Position numbers and translations under genes: made by a program
Part shown: positions 1-8,795 of the stretch, one piece after another
Numbering within the stretch: the first letter of the stretch is position 1
How the letters are laid out: the number at the start of each line of letters is the position of its first letter
DNA from: Bacteroidota bacterium
GTDB lineage: Bacteria; Bacteroidota; Bacteroidia; Chitinophagales; Chitinophagaceae
Assembly: GCA_013285905.1 (NCBI GenBank)
Contig: JABDGU010000004.1
Span: 1 to 64,000, forward strand
Reading direction: 5' to 3'
Length of the DNA stretch: 64,000 nucleotides
The notes under the pieces: model-generated
Told to the model about the DNA's origin: nothing
The model's database searches: none
What the model saw: only the letters and a program-made list of their open reading frames with translations

Positions 1-2425
1 CATCGGCAAGAATGCCTCCCCAACCCGCTTCTTTCAGGAAAACAAGCCATTGAAAGCCGGACAACTGGTAGGGCCTTAGTAGTGGCCTCAGATGTTCGGG
101 CGGTTGTACATCGCTGAAATCGTTGGATAAAATATTTTCGAGTTTTACTTTTTTATTTTCCAGTTCCTGCTGAATGGAATCCTCATCCACATCGGCCATT
201 AACTCGTCGAGTACACTGTAATGGTATTTTTTGAGACGTACCTTATTTCCTTTGGTGTCGCCCATTTTCAATACCAATGCATATTTCTTCAGCCACTCTT
301 CGGGCAGTATGCCAACAGAGCCATCGCCGAGGCGGACAAAATTCTGTTTCTGTGCAAGGGCCTTTTTAACGTCAGAAATGGTGACAGTCTGGTCGCCAAA
401 AGAAATGTCAATAGAGGCATCGAACCAATCAATGCTGCTTGTTACCTGCACCCTTGTTTCGGGTTTGTGAACATTGATACGGAGGTTTTTCAGGCCCTCC
501 ATGCCAAATACTTCCACATTCCATTCCCGCATCAGGTCTGTAAAGCGGAAGAACCAGTTATTAGCTAAGACTGTGTTGCCGGGCAAGTAGAAGAAATGAT
601 CTTTAGCATTTACCTGGATATCAGAATGCAAAGTGCGCATTAGCTGAATAAATTCTTCTTCTACAGCTTCATTGCGTTTTATGATCTTGACAACCCCCTC
701 ATGGGCTTGTACGAGATCTCCGAAAAACCCCCAGCGTATCTCTACGCCATTGTAGGAGAAGGCAGGCTGAAGTATGAGCATCTGCTCACGCTCCTGTAAG
801 AATAAATGATAAGCAGGTTTTGTTTTGTTTATATTTTCTACCAGGTCGTCGGAGAAGTTAACATGTATCTTATGGCTCCATGGTATCACTGTTTTTTCAA
901 GGAAGTCGGGCCACTCGGCCATGCCTATCCTTAACTCCCCGGTAGCGTCAAAATGTTCTACTATTTTTACATCCTGTATATTGCCTACACAAAACAGTCG
1001 GTAATCGTCCATCAATAGTGCAGCATTCAGCACTTTCAATTCTTTGTGTGGAACTGCCTTTCCATCTATCGCCCATGAAATAGAAATAAGTACCTCATTG
1101 TTTTCTTTAACAACGCTTAACTGCGGGTGTATTGTTTTACTGACAAACTCCACAGGGCTTATGCTGGCAGAGGAAATAGCTTTAGTGCTATCGTGTATGA
1201 AACAGAAAGGATGGCTGCGATAACGATCAAATAATTTCTGGTATTTTGGCAGAACATATTCCCACAACTGTTCACGCAGGTCTTCAGAAGGGAAATCTTT
1301 CAAAACTTCTGCATAATCGTCCAGCAAGTCGCCGAAAGGAAGATTTTTCTTTAGGTACTTAAGTATTTCTTCGGGTAAGAACTTACGGACAATAGGAATT
1401 AATTCCCGCTCCTCTTCCTTATATTTAACGGCATTTATATACTGGCTTAATTCCAGTTTTTCGATTGGACCAATAAATTTCTTCGCGTCCTCGTCTGTAT
1501 TACCTGCAACAAGCGCCAGGTTTACAAAAGGATACCATTTTACATTGGTGTCTAAAACGATACCCAGCCTTCTTTCTTCTTCAATAACTGCTACTTCAAC
1601 CGGCCTCGGTTCGGGTTTTAGTTTTTCGGATACAACCACTTTTTTTAAAGAGGTATCCAGGACACGTAGAAATGGTTTGCCGTTCTCATAAGTAAATTCA
1701 AATTTGTTTTTTAAATCGTCCTTAAGGCTAAAGCCATATTGATAAAGCAGTTTGTTTTTTTGAATATCCCAGTCCTGCATGGTCTGGAAATACTGGGCAC
1801 CATATTTTTTCAGCACCTGCAGAAATAATGTAGCCTTATGAAGGCAAAGCGGATGCTTGGTTTCTGCACAGCCGCAACTTGTGTCGAAATATCGATCCTC
1901 GTTCTGGCGTATTACAACTTTATAAGTCTGGTCTTCATCCGGTACTTCTGCCTCTATAGTTTCGTTCTTATTGGTGGTAATGATGGCCTTATTTGAGTTG
2001 GCCCATTTTTCTGCCTTTTCCAGTATATCTACGTCAGTGAATATGCGCAGCATTTGCATATTGATCTGCCGCATCCGGACAATGGTATGCTTCTGGTCGT
2101 AAGTAATGTCCGTGTTTTCAAAAAATCCGCTTTGTAAAATATCGTTGAGCTGAAAAAGTGCAGCCACTTCATGCCGGCAGATCTCCCCCAGGTTATAGGG
2201 GCACTGGCAGCGGACTGTTAGTTCTTTTGTATTGAGGTATTTAAAAACAGTAACCGTATAATAATTCTGATAGAGGTCGTTACGGACACGAAAACGAACT
2301 TGTTCCAGCAAGTGGTCAACATCGAGCATTTGAACCCCCGCAGTGTAGAAGATCTTCTTTCCACGACGGATCACTTCCTCAGTTCCATGGTTGTAAACGT
2401 ATCTTAAAAGCGGTGGTAATGACAT
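1..2425 (-). CDS. SNF2-family helicase, N-terminal part (runs off the window)
   Basis: The frame is open from ATG at 2425 to the window edge, giving at least 808 residues. It ends at ...WGGILAD, the start of SNF2 helicase motif I (usually GGILADEMGLGKT), so the whole ATPase lies outside. Residues 73-85 hold a SWIM-type zinc motif, C-x-C-x7-C-x-H (CQCPYNLGEICRH). A second motif of exactly the same spacing, CGCAETKHPLCLH, lies near residue 187. Bacterial SNF2 proteins of this architecture are large cytoplasmic DNA-dependent ATPases, presumably acting in chromosome remodelling or repair. The middle 500 residues show no motif I recognise. The gene stands alone on its 3' side as far as visible. 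The family call is firm; the cellular role is unknown. Confidence 0.9.
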   Translation of the reverse strand, partial: MSLPPLLRYVYNHGTEEVIRRGKKIFYTAGVQMLDVDHLLEQVRFRVRNDLYQNYYTVTVFKYLNTKELTVRCQCPYNLGEICRHEVAALFQLNDILQSGFFENTDITYDQKHTIVRMRQINMQMLRIFTDVDILEKAEKWANSNKAIITTNKNETIEAEVPDEDQTYKVVIRQNEDRYFDTSCGCAETKHPLCLHKATLFLQVLKKYGAQYFQTMQDWDIQKNKLLYQYGFSLKDDLKNKFEFTYENGKPFLRVLDTSLKKVVVSEKLKPEPRPVEVAVIEEERRLGIVLDTNVKWYPFVNLALVAGNTDEDAKKFIGPIEKLELSQYINAVKYKEEERELIPIVRKFLPEEILKYLKKNLPFGDLLDDYAEVLKDFPSEDLREQLWEYVLPKYQKLFDRYRSHPFCFIHDSTKAISSASISPVEFVSKTIHPQLSVVKENNEVLISISWAIDGKAVPHKELKVLNAALLMDDYRLFCVGNIQDVKIVEHFDATGELRIGMAEWPDFLEKTVIPWSHKIHVNFSDDLVENINKTKPAYHLFLQEREQMLILQPAFSYNGVEIRWGFFGDLVQAHEGVVKIIKRNEAVEEEFIQLMRTLHSDIQVNAKDHFFYLPGNTVLANNWFFRFTDLMREWNVEVFGMEGLKNLRINVHKPETRVQVTSSIDWFDASIDISFGDQTVTISDVKKALAQKQNFVRLGDGSVGILPEEWLKKYALVLKMGDTKGNKVRLKKYHYSVLDELMADVDEDSIQQELENKKVKLENILSNDFSDVQPPEHLRPLLRPYQLSGFQWLVFLKEAGWGGILAD

Positions 2426-2539
2426 TCAAAAAATAGTCCCCAGTTCAAAAAAGGCAAGCTACGAAAGTAGCAAAAAAACAGCGTATAACGTGTTTGAACT
2501 GATTAATAATCTGTTAAACCCGAAAGAAAGAGTGAATTC

Positions 2540-3739
2540 TTATTTGACAAATAAATTGAAAACAGAATATATGACTGCAGCAATAAGTCCGCTGACAGGA
2601 ATGGTAAGCACCCAGGCCCAAAGTAAATTTATAGTGACTCCCCAACGAACGGCAGACAAACGTTTTGTTGCACCAACGCCAATTATTGAGCCCGTAATAG
2701 TATGTGTGGTGCTGACAGGTATTTTTAAATTTTCTGTAAGAAATAATGTGATGGCGCCGGCGGTTTCTGCGGCTACCCCTTCAAAAGGAGTAACTTTTGT
2801 AATGCGTGTGCCCATAGTTTTTATGATCTTCCAGCCCCCGCTCATAGTGCCTATTGCAATTGCGGTATAACAAGCCAGTGGCACCCATATCGGCATCTGA
2901 TCAAATTTTTGAATTACGCCACCCGCTATCAGTGCGGCCGTGATGATCCCCATTACTTTTTGGGCATCATTGCCACCATGCCCTATACTGAATGCAGCAG
3001 AAGACACCAGTTGCAAGCGTTTGAACCACTTGGCAGATTGTGAAAAATTAAGGCTGCTTAAAAAGAGGGTGAAAACACTCATGATAAGGAGAATGAGCGC
3101 AAGCAAAGTCCATTTGAAATTTTTAGTATCTGAAAAGACATTATAAAAATAAGAATCGGAATGTCCTTTTAGTTTGCTTGGGTCCCACTCCAACACTTTA
3201 TATAAAATAAAACAAACCAGGGCTATCACTGCAAGGGAAACGAGCTTGGGTGCCAGGCCTTTTCTGAATGAATTGATGAACCAGAGTGAAATGATGAAAG
3301 CCATGAGCATACCCATTAGAGGCGCCAGCACTATAAAGCTTACTGTTTTTATTACCGGCTCAGGATTCACAGCACCAAAGCCTGCATGGGCAATAGCAGC
3401 GCCAGCAAAACCACCTATCAGTGTATGTGAGGAACTGGAAGGGATGCCATACCACCACGTAAAGAGGTTCCATGTAATAGCTGCAAGCAGGCCTGAAATT
3501 ATGACGGGCAGTGTAATATCGATTTCCTTCACGGTTTTGGCAATGGTATTGGCAACGCCATGATCGCGGAAAATGAAAAAAGCAACAAAATTGAAAACTG
3601 CAGCCCAGACAACTGCCTGCAGCGGTGTTAAGACCTTTGTAGACACGATGGTGGCTATTGAATTTGCCGCATCGTGAAAACCATTAATAAAATCGAAGAT
3701 CAGCGCCAGTACGATAATTGTTATCAGCAAAAAGGTCAT
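2540..3739 (-). CDS. pit: Pit-family inorganic phosphate permease
   Basis: 399 residues, very hydrophobic, with about ten membrane segments. Two inverted half-repeats carry the family signatures: NGFHDAANSIATIVST at the N-terminus and the related HGGNDAQKVMG near residue 254. A conserved STTHTITGSIIGVG block follows in the C-terminal half. Pit transporters import phosphate as a metal-phosphate complex, driven by the proton (or sodium) gradient, across the inner membrane. The gene lies 17 bases downstream of the DUF47 gene on the same strand, the usual two-gene arrangement in which DUF47 modulates the transporter. No Pho-box was recognised. Symporter ion and affinity cannot be read from the sequence. 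Confidence 0.93.
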   Translation of the reverse strand: MTFLLITIIVLALIFDFINGFHDAANSIATIVSTKVLTPLQAVVWAAVFNFVAFFIFRDHGVANTIAKTVKEIDITLPVIISGLLAAITWNLFTWWYGIPSSSSHTLIGGFAGAAIAHAGFGAVNPEPVIKTVSFIVLAPLMGMLMAFIISLWFINSFRKGLAPKLVSLAVIALVCFILYKVLEWDPSKLKGHSDSYFYNVFSDTKNFKWTLLALILLIMSVFTLFLSSLNFSQSAKWFKRLQLVSSAAFSIGHGGNDAQKVMGIITAALIAGGVIQKFDQMPIWVPLACYTAIAIGTMSGGWKIIKTMGTRITKVTPFEGVAAETAGAITLFLTENLKIPVSTTHTITGSIIGVGATKRLSAVRWGVTINLLWAWVLTIPVSGLIAAVIYSVFNLFVK

Positions 3740-3756
3740 ATATATGCTATGGCTGA

Positions 3757-4407
3757 TTAAGCGTATTTAATAATGATGGATTCTATAACATTGGCAGCAT
3801 CTTCGCATTTATCGGTTACAGTTTCCAGCATCTGGTACAGGTCTTTTTTCTTGCTGATCTCTACTGCGGAAATATTAGGCTTGCTATATAGCTCCATCAT
3901 CGATTTATCCAGCAGGTCGTCGCCATCATTTTCCAGGCTGTTTATTAACACACAGGCATTGGTTATTGCCCGTAGGTCTTTCAGGTCCCTCATGCCATGT
4001 ATGCAGGTATTCAATGCATAGACGGATTTGATAATAATATCACCAAATTCCCTTAAAGTCTGATCTACATCAGTAATGTCATAAATAACCACGCGTTTGG
4101 ATGCGCCCCATAAGTAATCGGCTATGTCGTCAAGCGAAGTGGCGAGGTAGTGAATATCCTCGCGGTCGAAAGGAGTAATGAAGTTTTGTCCCAGTTCTAC
4201 AAAAATACGGTGTGTGGTCTCGTCATTTTTATGTTCCAGGTCTTCGAGACTTTTAAGATGGAGGTGCCTTGCAGTGGGATCATTTTCATTTACTGCTTTT
4301 ATAAAAACCTCGCTCATATTCATAAGCGTGGCAGAAACTTCTTCAAACAGGCTATAAAATATCCTGTCTTTAGGAACGAACATTTTTACAATGGAAGCAA
4401 ATGACAT
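3757..4407 (-). CDS. DUF47 family (PhoU-like) Pit accessory protein
   Basis: 216 residues, all-helical in appearance, with the family N-terminus MSFASIVKMFVPKDRIFY. An upstream in-frame TTG at 4443 is possible, but ATG at 4407 matches the family start and is preferred. DUF47 proteins are PhoU-like helical bundles, almost always encoded next to Pit transporters and thought to regulate phosphate uptake in the cytoplasm. The gene is first in the two-gene operon with the permease just downstream. Acidic patches such as DREDIHYLATSLDDIADYLW fit the metal-cluster binding sites of PhoU-like bundles; that last point is inference. Confidence 0.9.
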   Translation of the reverse strand: MSFASIVKMFVPKDRIFYSLFEEVSATLMNMSEVFIKAVNENDPTARHLHLKSLEDLEHKNDETTHRIFVELGQNFITPFDREDIHYLATSLDDIADYLWGASKRVVIYDITDVDQTLREFGDIIIKSVYALNTCIHGMRDLKDLRAITNACVLINSLENDGDDLLDKSMMELYSKPNISAVEISKKKDLYQMLETVTDKCEDAANVIESIIIKYA

Positions 4408-4521
4408 ACTCTTTATTTGTTTGGTTTTGTTAAACAGCGGCAAATTACCCTTTGAGGGGCTTATTTACATAATAATAACAAAAACTTAATGATTTCTTAA
4501 CCTTGAAGTAATATTGAAATA

Positions 4522-5580
4522 TTAGTGAATTCGGACGCGGGGATCAAGCCAGCTGTACAGAAGATCGGTAAACAGGTTAACTATTATAAATATGAAAGCG
4601 GTCAGTAGTACCGAACCCATCACGAGCGGGAAGTCAAATTTATCTAATGCGTCAACCGTGATCTTTCCAACCCCTTTCCAGCCAAAAATATATTCAACAA
4701 AAAAGGAGCCTGCCAATAACTCCGCCAGCCAGCCTGATACTGTAGTAACAACGGGGTTGAGGGCATTGGGCAGTGCATGGCGGAACACGACCTTCGTTTT
4801 GCTCAATCCTTTTGCACAAGCCGTGCGGATATAGTCCTGGTTCAGCACATCGAGCATGGAACTGCGGGTAAGCTGCGTAATAATAGCCAGGGGCCTGATG
4901 CCGAGTGCAAAAGCCGGCAATATAAGATTGCGTATAGCGAGATGCCTGCCTGTAAATGCATCGTACTCCCAAAGGCTGCCCGTCATGTTAAGCCCGGTAT
5001 AACTATGTAAGAGGTAGCCGAAAAGGTAAGCAATGAATAAAGCGGCAACAAATGATGGCAGCGATATGCCCGCCACACTTGCTGTAATAGCAGAGGTATC
5101 CAGCCAGCTACCTTTTTTCAGTGCAGCAAGTATGCCTAACAAAATGCCGGCAATAGTGGCAAACGACATTGCCGTGAGCGCAAGGATGGCTGTCCCTGGC
5201 AGCGCATCAGTTAGCACTGCATTTACTTCCCGTTTTGTACGGTAAGAGCGGCCTAAATAGGGCCATTTGAGAGCAATACATTTTTCTGTCGAAACAGGAA
5301 AGAGTACGAGGTAATGATATCTTTGTGCAGTGGCGGAATCGCGGTTATGAAGCCCGATTGGCAGAAGATCGTTTATATAAAACAGGTACCTGGTAAATAA
5401 GGGTTTATCAAGATTCAGATCGCGACGAACATTAGCCAGGGAGTTTAAATCGCTTCTTTGCCCCAATGTGAGCCTTGCCGGGTCGCCGGGCAAAACATTG
5501 AACAGAAAAAAAACCAAACTTACCACTCCCCACAACACCAGCAGGCTATACCTGATACGCCGTGCCAGGAAGTGCAGCAC
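4522..5580 (-). CDS. ABC transporter permease, DppB/OppB type
   Basis: 352 residues. The N-terminus (ARRIRYSLLVLWGVVSLVFFLFNVLPGDPARLTLG) is typical of DppB/OppB permeases, followed by several membrane segments and a binding-protein-dependent transport loop (about residues 235-255, DYIRTACAKGLSKTKVVFRH). Such permeases pair with a DppC-type permease and DppD/F ATPases to import peptides or nickel. None of these partners is in the window. The start is GTG at 5580, whose G is also the last base of the upstream TAG stop, so translation is probably coupled to the DoxX-type gene. The segment between TM1 and TM2 is longer than usual. The substrate cannot be assigned. Confidence 0.88.
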   Translation of the reverse strand: MLHFLARRIRYSLLVLWGVVSLVFFLFNVLPGDPARLTLGQRSDLNSLANVRRDLNLDKPLFTRYLFYINDLLPIGLHNRDSATAQRYHYLVLFPVSTEKCIALKWPYLGRSYRTKREVNAVLTDALPGTAILALTAMSFATIAGILLGILAALKKGSWLDTSAITASVAGISLPSFVAALFIAYLFGYLLHSYTGLNMTGSLWEYDAFTGRHLAIRNLILPAFALGIRPLAIITQLTRSSMLDVLNQDYIRTACAKGLSKTKVVFRHALPNALNPVVTTVSGWLAELLAGSFFVEYIFGWKGVGKITVDALDKFDFPLVMGSVLLTAFIFIIVNLFTDLLYSWLDPRVRIH

Positions 5581-6710
5581 TATTGGTAAGTAAGTTTATT
5601 ATTACTTAAAGCAATAGTTTTAGGATAATCGCGATAACTCCATTTTTTCTCCACCGTGCCATCCTTCAAAAGCATTAGGCCAGGATTGGAGCGCATAGCG
5701 GTTTTCTCTACCGTGCCATCCAATACAAGGAAGTCAACGTTTGTCAGATTCCATTTTTTCTGGAATGCTTCTGCATCATCTTTGTTTGCAGAGCAAACCA
5801 CGTAGAATTGCACGCCCAATAGTTGTGCTTGTTTTATAAGGGCATGTAAAGTTTCTATATTATCCATCCTGGCTTTTGCAGGGTCTTTCACAAACCAGAG
5901 AAACTCATAACCTTTTGCAGTCAGTAATTCCTGTGTATGGTCTCCGCCGCTATAATCTGTAAGGCTGAAATCCCTTATTTCAGGGTCAGCATTTCCTTTC
6001 TGCACCAGTTTGTCTTTACGGTCAACAAATTTCCAGGTGCTATCCTGCCATGGATAATTTTGCATGTTAAATTCTTTTTTCACACCGTCCTTCTCATAAA
6101 TAAGCACAGATTCGTATTTATCGGGTATAGCACCGGGAGGAGGCTGCATTTTCTGCCAAAGATTATTACCGGCTTTGTAAGCAAGACAATCAACAAAAGG
6201 CAAATGTTCCAGTGCCCACCATTGCATGCCAAAAGCAAAAACTACGGTTAAAGTAATGATGGCTGTGCCCACATATTTAGGGAATATGGGAGTGACACGT
6301 TTGCGATAAAAGAAAAGCACCAAACTGAATAATAATAAAGCTATATCCTTATTGAAAGTAGCTGTGTTTGATATTTTAATGCAGGCGCCAAAACAACCGC
6401 ACTCTTTTACTGTGCCTGTGAAGAGGGCATAGCCGGTAAGGAAGGTAAAGAAGAGATTGAGCAATAATAGCAAAACTGAAAAAGTGCGGAACGCAAAGCC
6501 TGTAAGGACAGCTACGCCGCAAAGTATTTCGAACGTTATCATGATAAGGGAAAATGCAAAGGCATAGGGAGACATAAAAGCCATATGCAGCACCTCGAAA
6601 AATTCATCCATTTTATAGGTAAGTCCCAGCGGGTCATTTGCTTTTACGAGGCCTGAAAAAATGAACAGAACGCCGACAACAATCCTTAGTAGCCAAATCA
6701 CATATTTCAT
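5580..6710 (-). CDS. DoxX/MauE-type membrane protein with thioredoxin-like C-terminus (BT_3928 type)
   Basis: 376 residues. Residues 1-175 form a four-helix DoxX/MauE-like membrane domain starting MKYVIWLLRIVVGVLFIFSG, with an ECGCFGACIK cysteine segment. Residues from about 215 to 376 resemble a periplasmic thioredoxin-like domain (FSLTDYSGGDHTQELL and later VDFLVLDGTVEKTAMRSNPG), but no CxxC active site is present there. In Bacteroidetes such proteins are often found near DUF1599 and folP genes, as here. A redox or electron-supply role is suggested by DoxX/MauE relatives but is not demonstrated. The gene overlaps the following ABC permease by one base. Confidence 0.85.
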   Translation of the reverse strand: MKYVIWLLRIVVGVLFIFSGLVKANDPLGLTYKMDEFFEVLHMAFMSPYAFAFSLIMITFEILCGVAVLTGFAFRTFSVLLLLLNLFFTFLTGYALFTGTVKECGCFGACIKISNTATFNKDIALLLFSLVLFFYRKRVTPIFPKYVGTAIITLTVVFAFGMQWWALEHLPFVDCLAYKAGNNLWQKMQPPPGAIPDKYESVLIYEKDGVKKEFNMQNYPWQDSTWKFVDRKDKLVQKGNADPEIRDFSLTDYSGGDHTQELLTAKGYEFLWFVKDPAKARMDNIETLHALIKQAQLLGVQFYVVCSANKDDAEAFQKKWNLTNVDFLVLDGTVEKTAMRSNPGLMLLKDGTVEKKWSYRDYPKTIALSNNKLTYQ

Positions 6711-6823
6711 AAATAGAGAAAGTTTATTTTGTAATAATTATTCAAAAATAATAATTGTCTTTTTTCAACAAAGCCTTTTGCATTTTTTTCACAATTTCCA
6801 AAATGCTGTTACTTTAAAATGTT

Positions 6824-6878
6824 TTGGCTAAAGCCCCTTCACTCCCTTTCCCAAACCCCGGCCTGAAGTCCGGGGCTA
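6824..6878 (+). repeat. Dispersed palindromic repeat, copy A
   Basis: TTGGCTAAAGCCCC (6824-6837) is followed after a spacer by the near-palindrome CCCCGGCCTGAAGTCCGGGG and CTA (6856-6878). The same unit occurs as an inverted pair at 21383-21525. It lies in the 213-base gap between the DUF1599 and DoxX-type genes, where nothing else was seen. Confidence 0.75.
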
Positions 6879-6923
6879 CTAAGTTATTACATTGACACAG
6901 CACTATAAGACCACTTCATTGCA

Positions 6924-7460
6924 TTATTCCCCTATGCGGATAAGCGCGAAAATGCCATAATTAACAATATCTATAAAATTTGCGTCTATACCTTCAGAGA
7001 CTATTGTCTTGCCTTCATTGACCAATATTTGCTTTATACGCAGGAGTTTAACTAATATAAGATCAACAAAAGACTGTTGGGACATATCGCGCCAGGCTTC
7101 GCCATAGTCATGGTTTTTTTGCAGCATCAGGTCTTCTATTTCTTTAGCCTTTAATTCATACCAGTTCTTTGCCTCTTCCGCGCTTAATTCGGTAGCTGCA
7201 TCCGCAGGTATAGAAGATTGTATCAATGCAATGATGCCATAATTGACTATGCCGATAAACTCGCTTTCTATAGTGTCACCTATCTTTTGATTGCCCGTTT
7301 CCTGTATCTGGCGTATGCGGGCTGCTTTTATATATACCTGGTCGACGATGGATATGGGCCGCAATACACGCCATGAGGTGCCATAGTCTTTAGCCTTCTT
7401 AATGTAAAGGTCTTTACATCGGGCGACTATATTTTTATATTGTGTTAAAGTATCTGACAC
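6924..7460 (-). CDS. DUF1599 protein with internal duplication
   Basis: 178 residues built of two homologous halves. Each carries a K-x-DYG-x-[SA]W motif (KAKDYGTSW near residue 22, KNHDYGEAW near 117), a basic helix ending R-I-[RK]QI, and a closing F-I-x-IVNYGI-ALI block. DUF1599 has been linked to nucleotide modification by domain association, but no reaction is established. The start is GTG at 7460, 45 bases from the divergent folP start. Position upstream of the DoxX-type and ABC permease genes on the same strand suggests a common transcript, interrupted only by the repeat at 6824. Confidence 0.85.
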   Translation of the reverse strand: MSDTLTQYKNIVARCKDLYIKKAKDYGTSWRVLRPISIVDQVYIKAARIRQIQETGNQKIGDTIESEFIGIVNYGIIALIQSSIPADAATELSAEEAKNWYELKAKEIEDLMLQKNHDYGEAWRDMSQQSFVDLILVKLLRIKQILVNEGKTIVSEGIDANFIDIVNYGIFALIRIGE

Positions 7461-7476
7461 TTATGTATGTTTTATA

Positions 7477-7484
7477 TACTTTTG
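7477..7484 (+). promoter_or_regulatory. Likely -7 promoter element of folP
   Basis: TACTTTTG fits the Bacteroidetes -7 consensus TAnnTTTG and lies about 22 bases upstream of the folP start. No convincing -33 TTG is present at the expected distance. Confidence 0.45.
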
Positions 7485-7505
7485 ATCGTAAATTAAAATT
7501 AGACC

Positions 7506-8369
7506 TTGCAAAATACACTTTTACCTGTACAAACCACGCTGCAAAGTAAAGGACGATTGCTGGATATTTCCAAACCGGTGATAATGGGCATTTTGAATGC
7601 GACGCCGGACAGCTTTTATAATAAAGGCAGGGAGAGCGGGTTAGATGAGTTGCTGAGAAGTGCAGAGAAGATGCTGAAGGATGGTGCGGCCATTTTGGAC
7701 ATAGGAGGGGCATCTACCAAGCCCGGCGCAGAAATTATTTCTAAAGATGAAGAATTGAAAAGGGTTATTCCTGTAATAAGTACCATTCACCGGCATTTTC
7801 CTGATGCATGGTTGTCGGTTGATACCTATAATGCAGTTGTTGCGAAAGAAGCAGTGGACGCAGGTGCATCTATCGTTAATGATGTAAGTGCAGGACGCTT
7901 TGACAAGGAAATGCTGCATACAGTGGCTGCGCTGAAAGTGCCCTATATCGCAATGCATATGCAAGGAAGGCCGGAAACCATGCAAAAGGACCCGCAATAT
8001 GGAGATGTGGTAACAGAAGTGCGGGAGTATTTAAAAGACGTTTCCTTTAAGTGTGCAGAAGCCGGAATTATAGACGTGATCGTTGACCCGGGATTTGGAT
8101 TTGGCAAGACAGTGGAACATAATTTTGCTATATTAAGTTCGCTGCACACTTTCAGAATATTAGGTAAGCCCATATTGGCGGGTTTGTCAAGAAAATCTAT
8201 GATATGCAAGGTGCTTAAAGTAAACCCGGAAAATGCTTTGAATGGCACTACTGCCCTTAATATGGTAGCCTTATTGCAGGGAGCGTCCATATTGCGTGTG
8301 CATGACGTGAAGGAGGCGATGGAGGTAGTAACAATGGCTCAATGGCTTAATAGCTCAATGGCGCAATGA
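7506..8369 (+). CDS. folP: Dihydropteroate synthase
   Basis: 287 residues, the normal length. Family motifs in order are MGILNATPDSFYNKG near residue 27, DIGGASTKPGAE near 64, the SVDTYNA block, NDVSAG, DPGFGFGKT near 195, and GLSRKSMI near 225. The enzyme joins 6-hydroxymethyl-7,8-dihydropterin diphosphate with p-aminobenzoate in cytoplasmic folate synthesis and is the sulfonamide target. The start is taken as TTG at 7506 because no ATG precedes the first conserved motif and a -7 element sits just upstream. The folK gene of the same pathway is in this window at 45324. The tail ends in a short low-complexity stretch (AQWLNSSMAQ) beyond the conserved fold. Confidence 0.95.
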   Translation: MQNTLLPVQTTLQSKGRLLDISKPVIMGILNATPDSFYNKGRESGLDELLRSAEKMLKDGAAILDIGGASTKPGAEIISKDEELKRVIPVISTIHRHFPDAWLSVDTYNAVVAKEAVDAGASIVNDVSAGRFDKEMLHTVAALKVPYIAMHMQGRPETMQKDPQYGDVVTEVREYLKDVSFKCAEAGIIDVIVDPGFGFGKTVEHNFAILSSLHTFRILGKPILAGLSRKSMICKVLKVNPENALNGTTALNMVALLQGASILRVHDVKEAMEVVTMAQWLNSSMAQ

Positions 8370-8403
8370 TAGGAAAATTTATAATTTTGTATAAAGCAAT
8401 GTT

Positions 8404-8634
8404 ATGGTTACTTCAGCATTAGATAAAAAGATTCAAAGTTATTTACCATTGTTGGGGCATGAAGAAAAACAATCATTGCTAAGCCTTATTAAAGTATTTC
8501 TGAAGTTAAAAAATGAAAATCCTCGCTTCGACATTGAAGCGTACAATAAGGAATTAGAAGAAGCCGTGAAGCGTATTGATGCGGGGCAGTTTTATACCCA
8601 GGAAGAAGTAGAAAAAATGTCAAAAGAGTGGTAA
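8404..8634 (+). CDS. Putative type II antitoxin, toxin partner lost
   Basis: 76 residues, acidic and helical. The C-terminal pattern (NKELEEAVKRIDAGQFYTQE then EEVEKMSKEW) is typical of Bacteroidetes addiction-module antitoxins encoded upstream of RelE/ParE toxins. In such modules the toxin start overlaps the antitoxin stop. Here a GTG at 8628 overlaps the stop but the reading continues for only 13 codons before a MITE-like repeat, so the toxin appears destroyed. The assignment rests on pattern similarity and arrangement. Confidence 0.6.
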   Translation: MVTSALDKKIQSYLPLLGHEEKQSLLSLIKVFLKLKNENPRFDIEAYNKELEEAVKRIDAGQFYTQEEVEKMSKEW

Positions 8635-8669
8635 AGAAAAATATTGATCTAATACCAATTAGACATTAA
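8628..8669 (+). pseudogene. Remnant 5' end of a RelE/ParE-like toxin gene
   Basis: GTG at 8628 overlaps the antitoxin stop codon and reads VVKKNIDLIPIRH then a stop. A basic K-K-N/I-I start is common in RelE/ParE toxins. The stop lies inside the left end of the repeat element at 8658-8785. No further toxin sequence was found downstream, so the remainder was deleted or never present. Confidence 0.3.
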
Positions 8670-8785
8670 AGTTCGTCATCGATTGGGTGGGCCTCGTAGA
8701 GGCCAAAGCTTTGTAGTCAATAAGGAAATAATGAAATGCGCTCCGTAGGTGCGCAACCGATAGTGCTGAAATTTTATGTCTAAAT
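8658..8785. repeat. MITE-like non-coding repeat with terminal inverted repeats
   Basis: The left end TTAGACATTAAA (8659-8670) matches the right end TTTTATGTCTAAA (8772-8784) as an imperfect inverted repeat. Inside are two strong palindromes: GGCCTCGTAGAGGCC (8690-8704) and GCGCTCCGTAGGTGCGC (8738-8754). No open frame is present. The 'gcgctccgtagg-gcgcaac' core resembles dispersed repeats I know from Bacteroidetes genomes. Confidence 0.6.
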
Positions 8786-8795
8786 AGTATAACTT

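Noticed and set aside
2462-2485. GCTACGAAAGTAGC followed by an A-run as a terminator.
   Set aside because: For the minus-strand gene ending at 2540 the T-run precedes the hairpin, and no plus-strand gene ends here.
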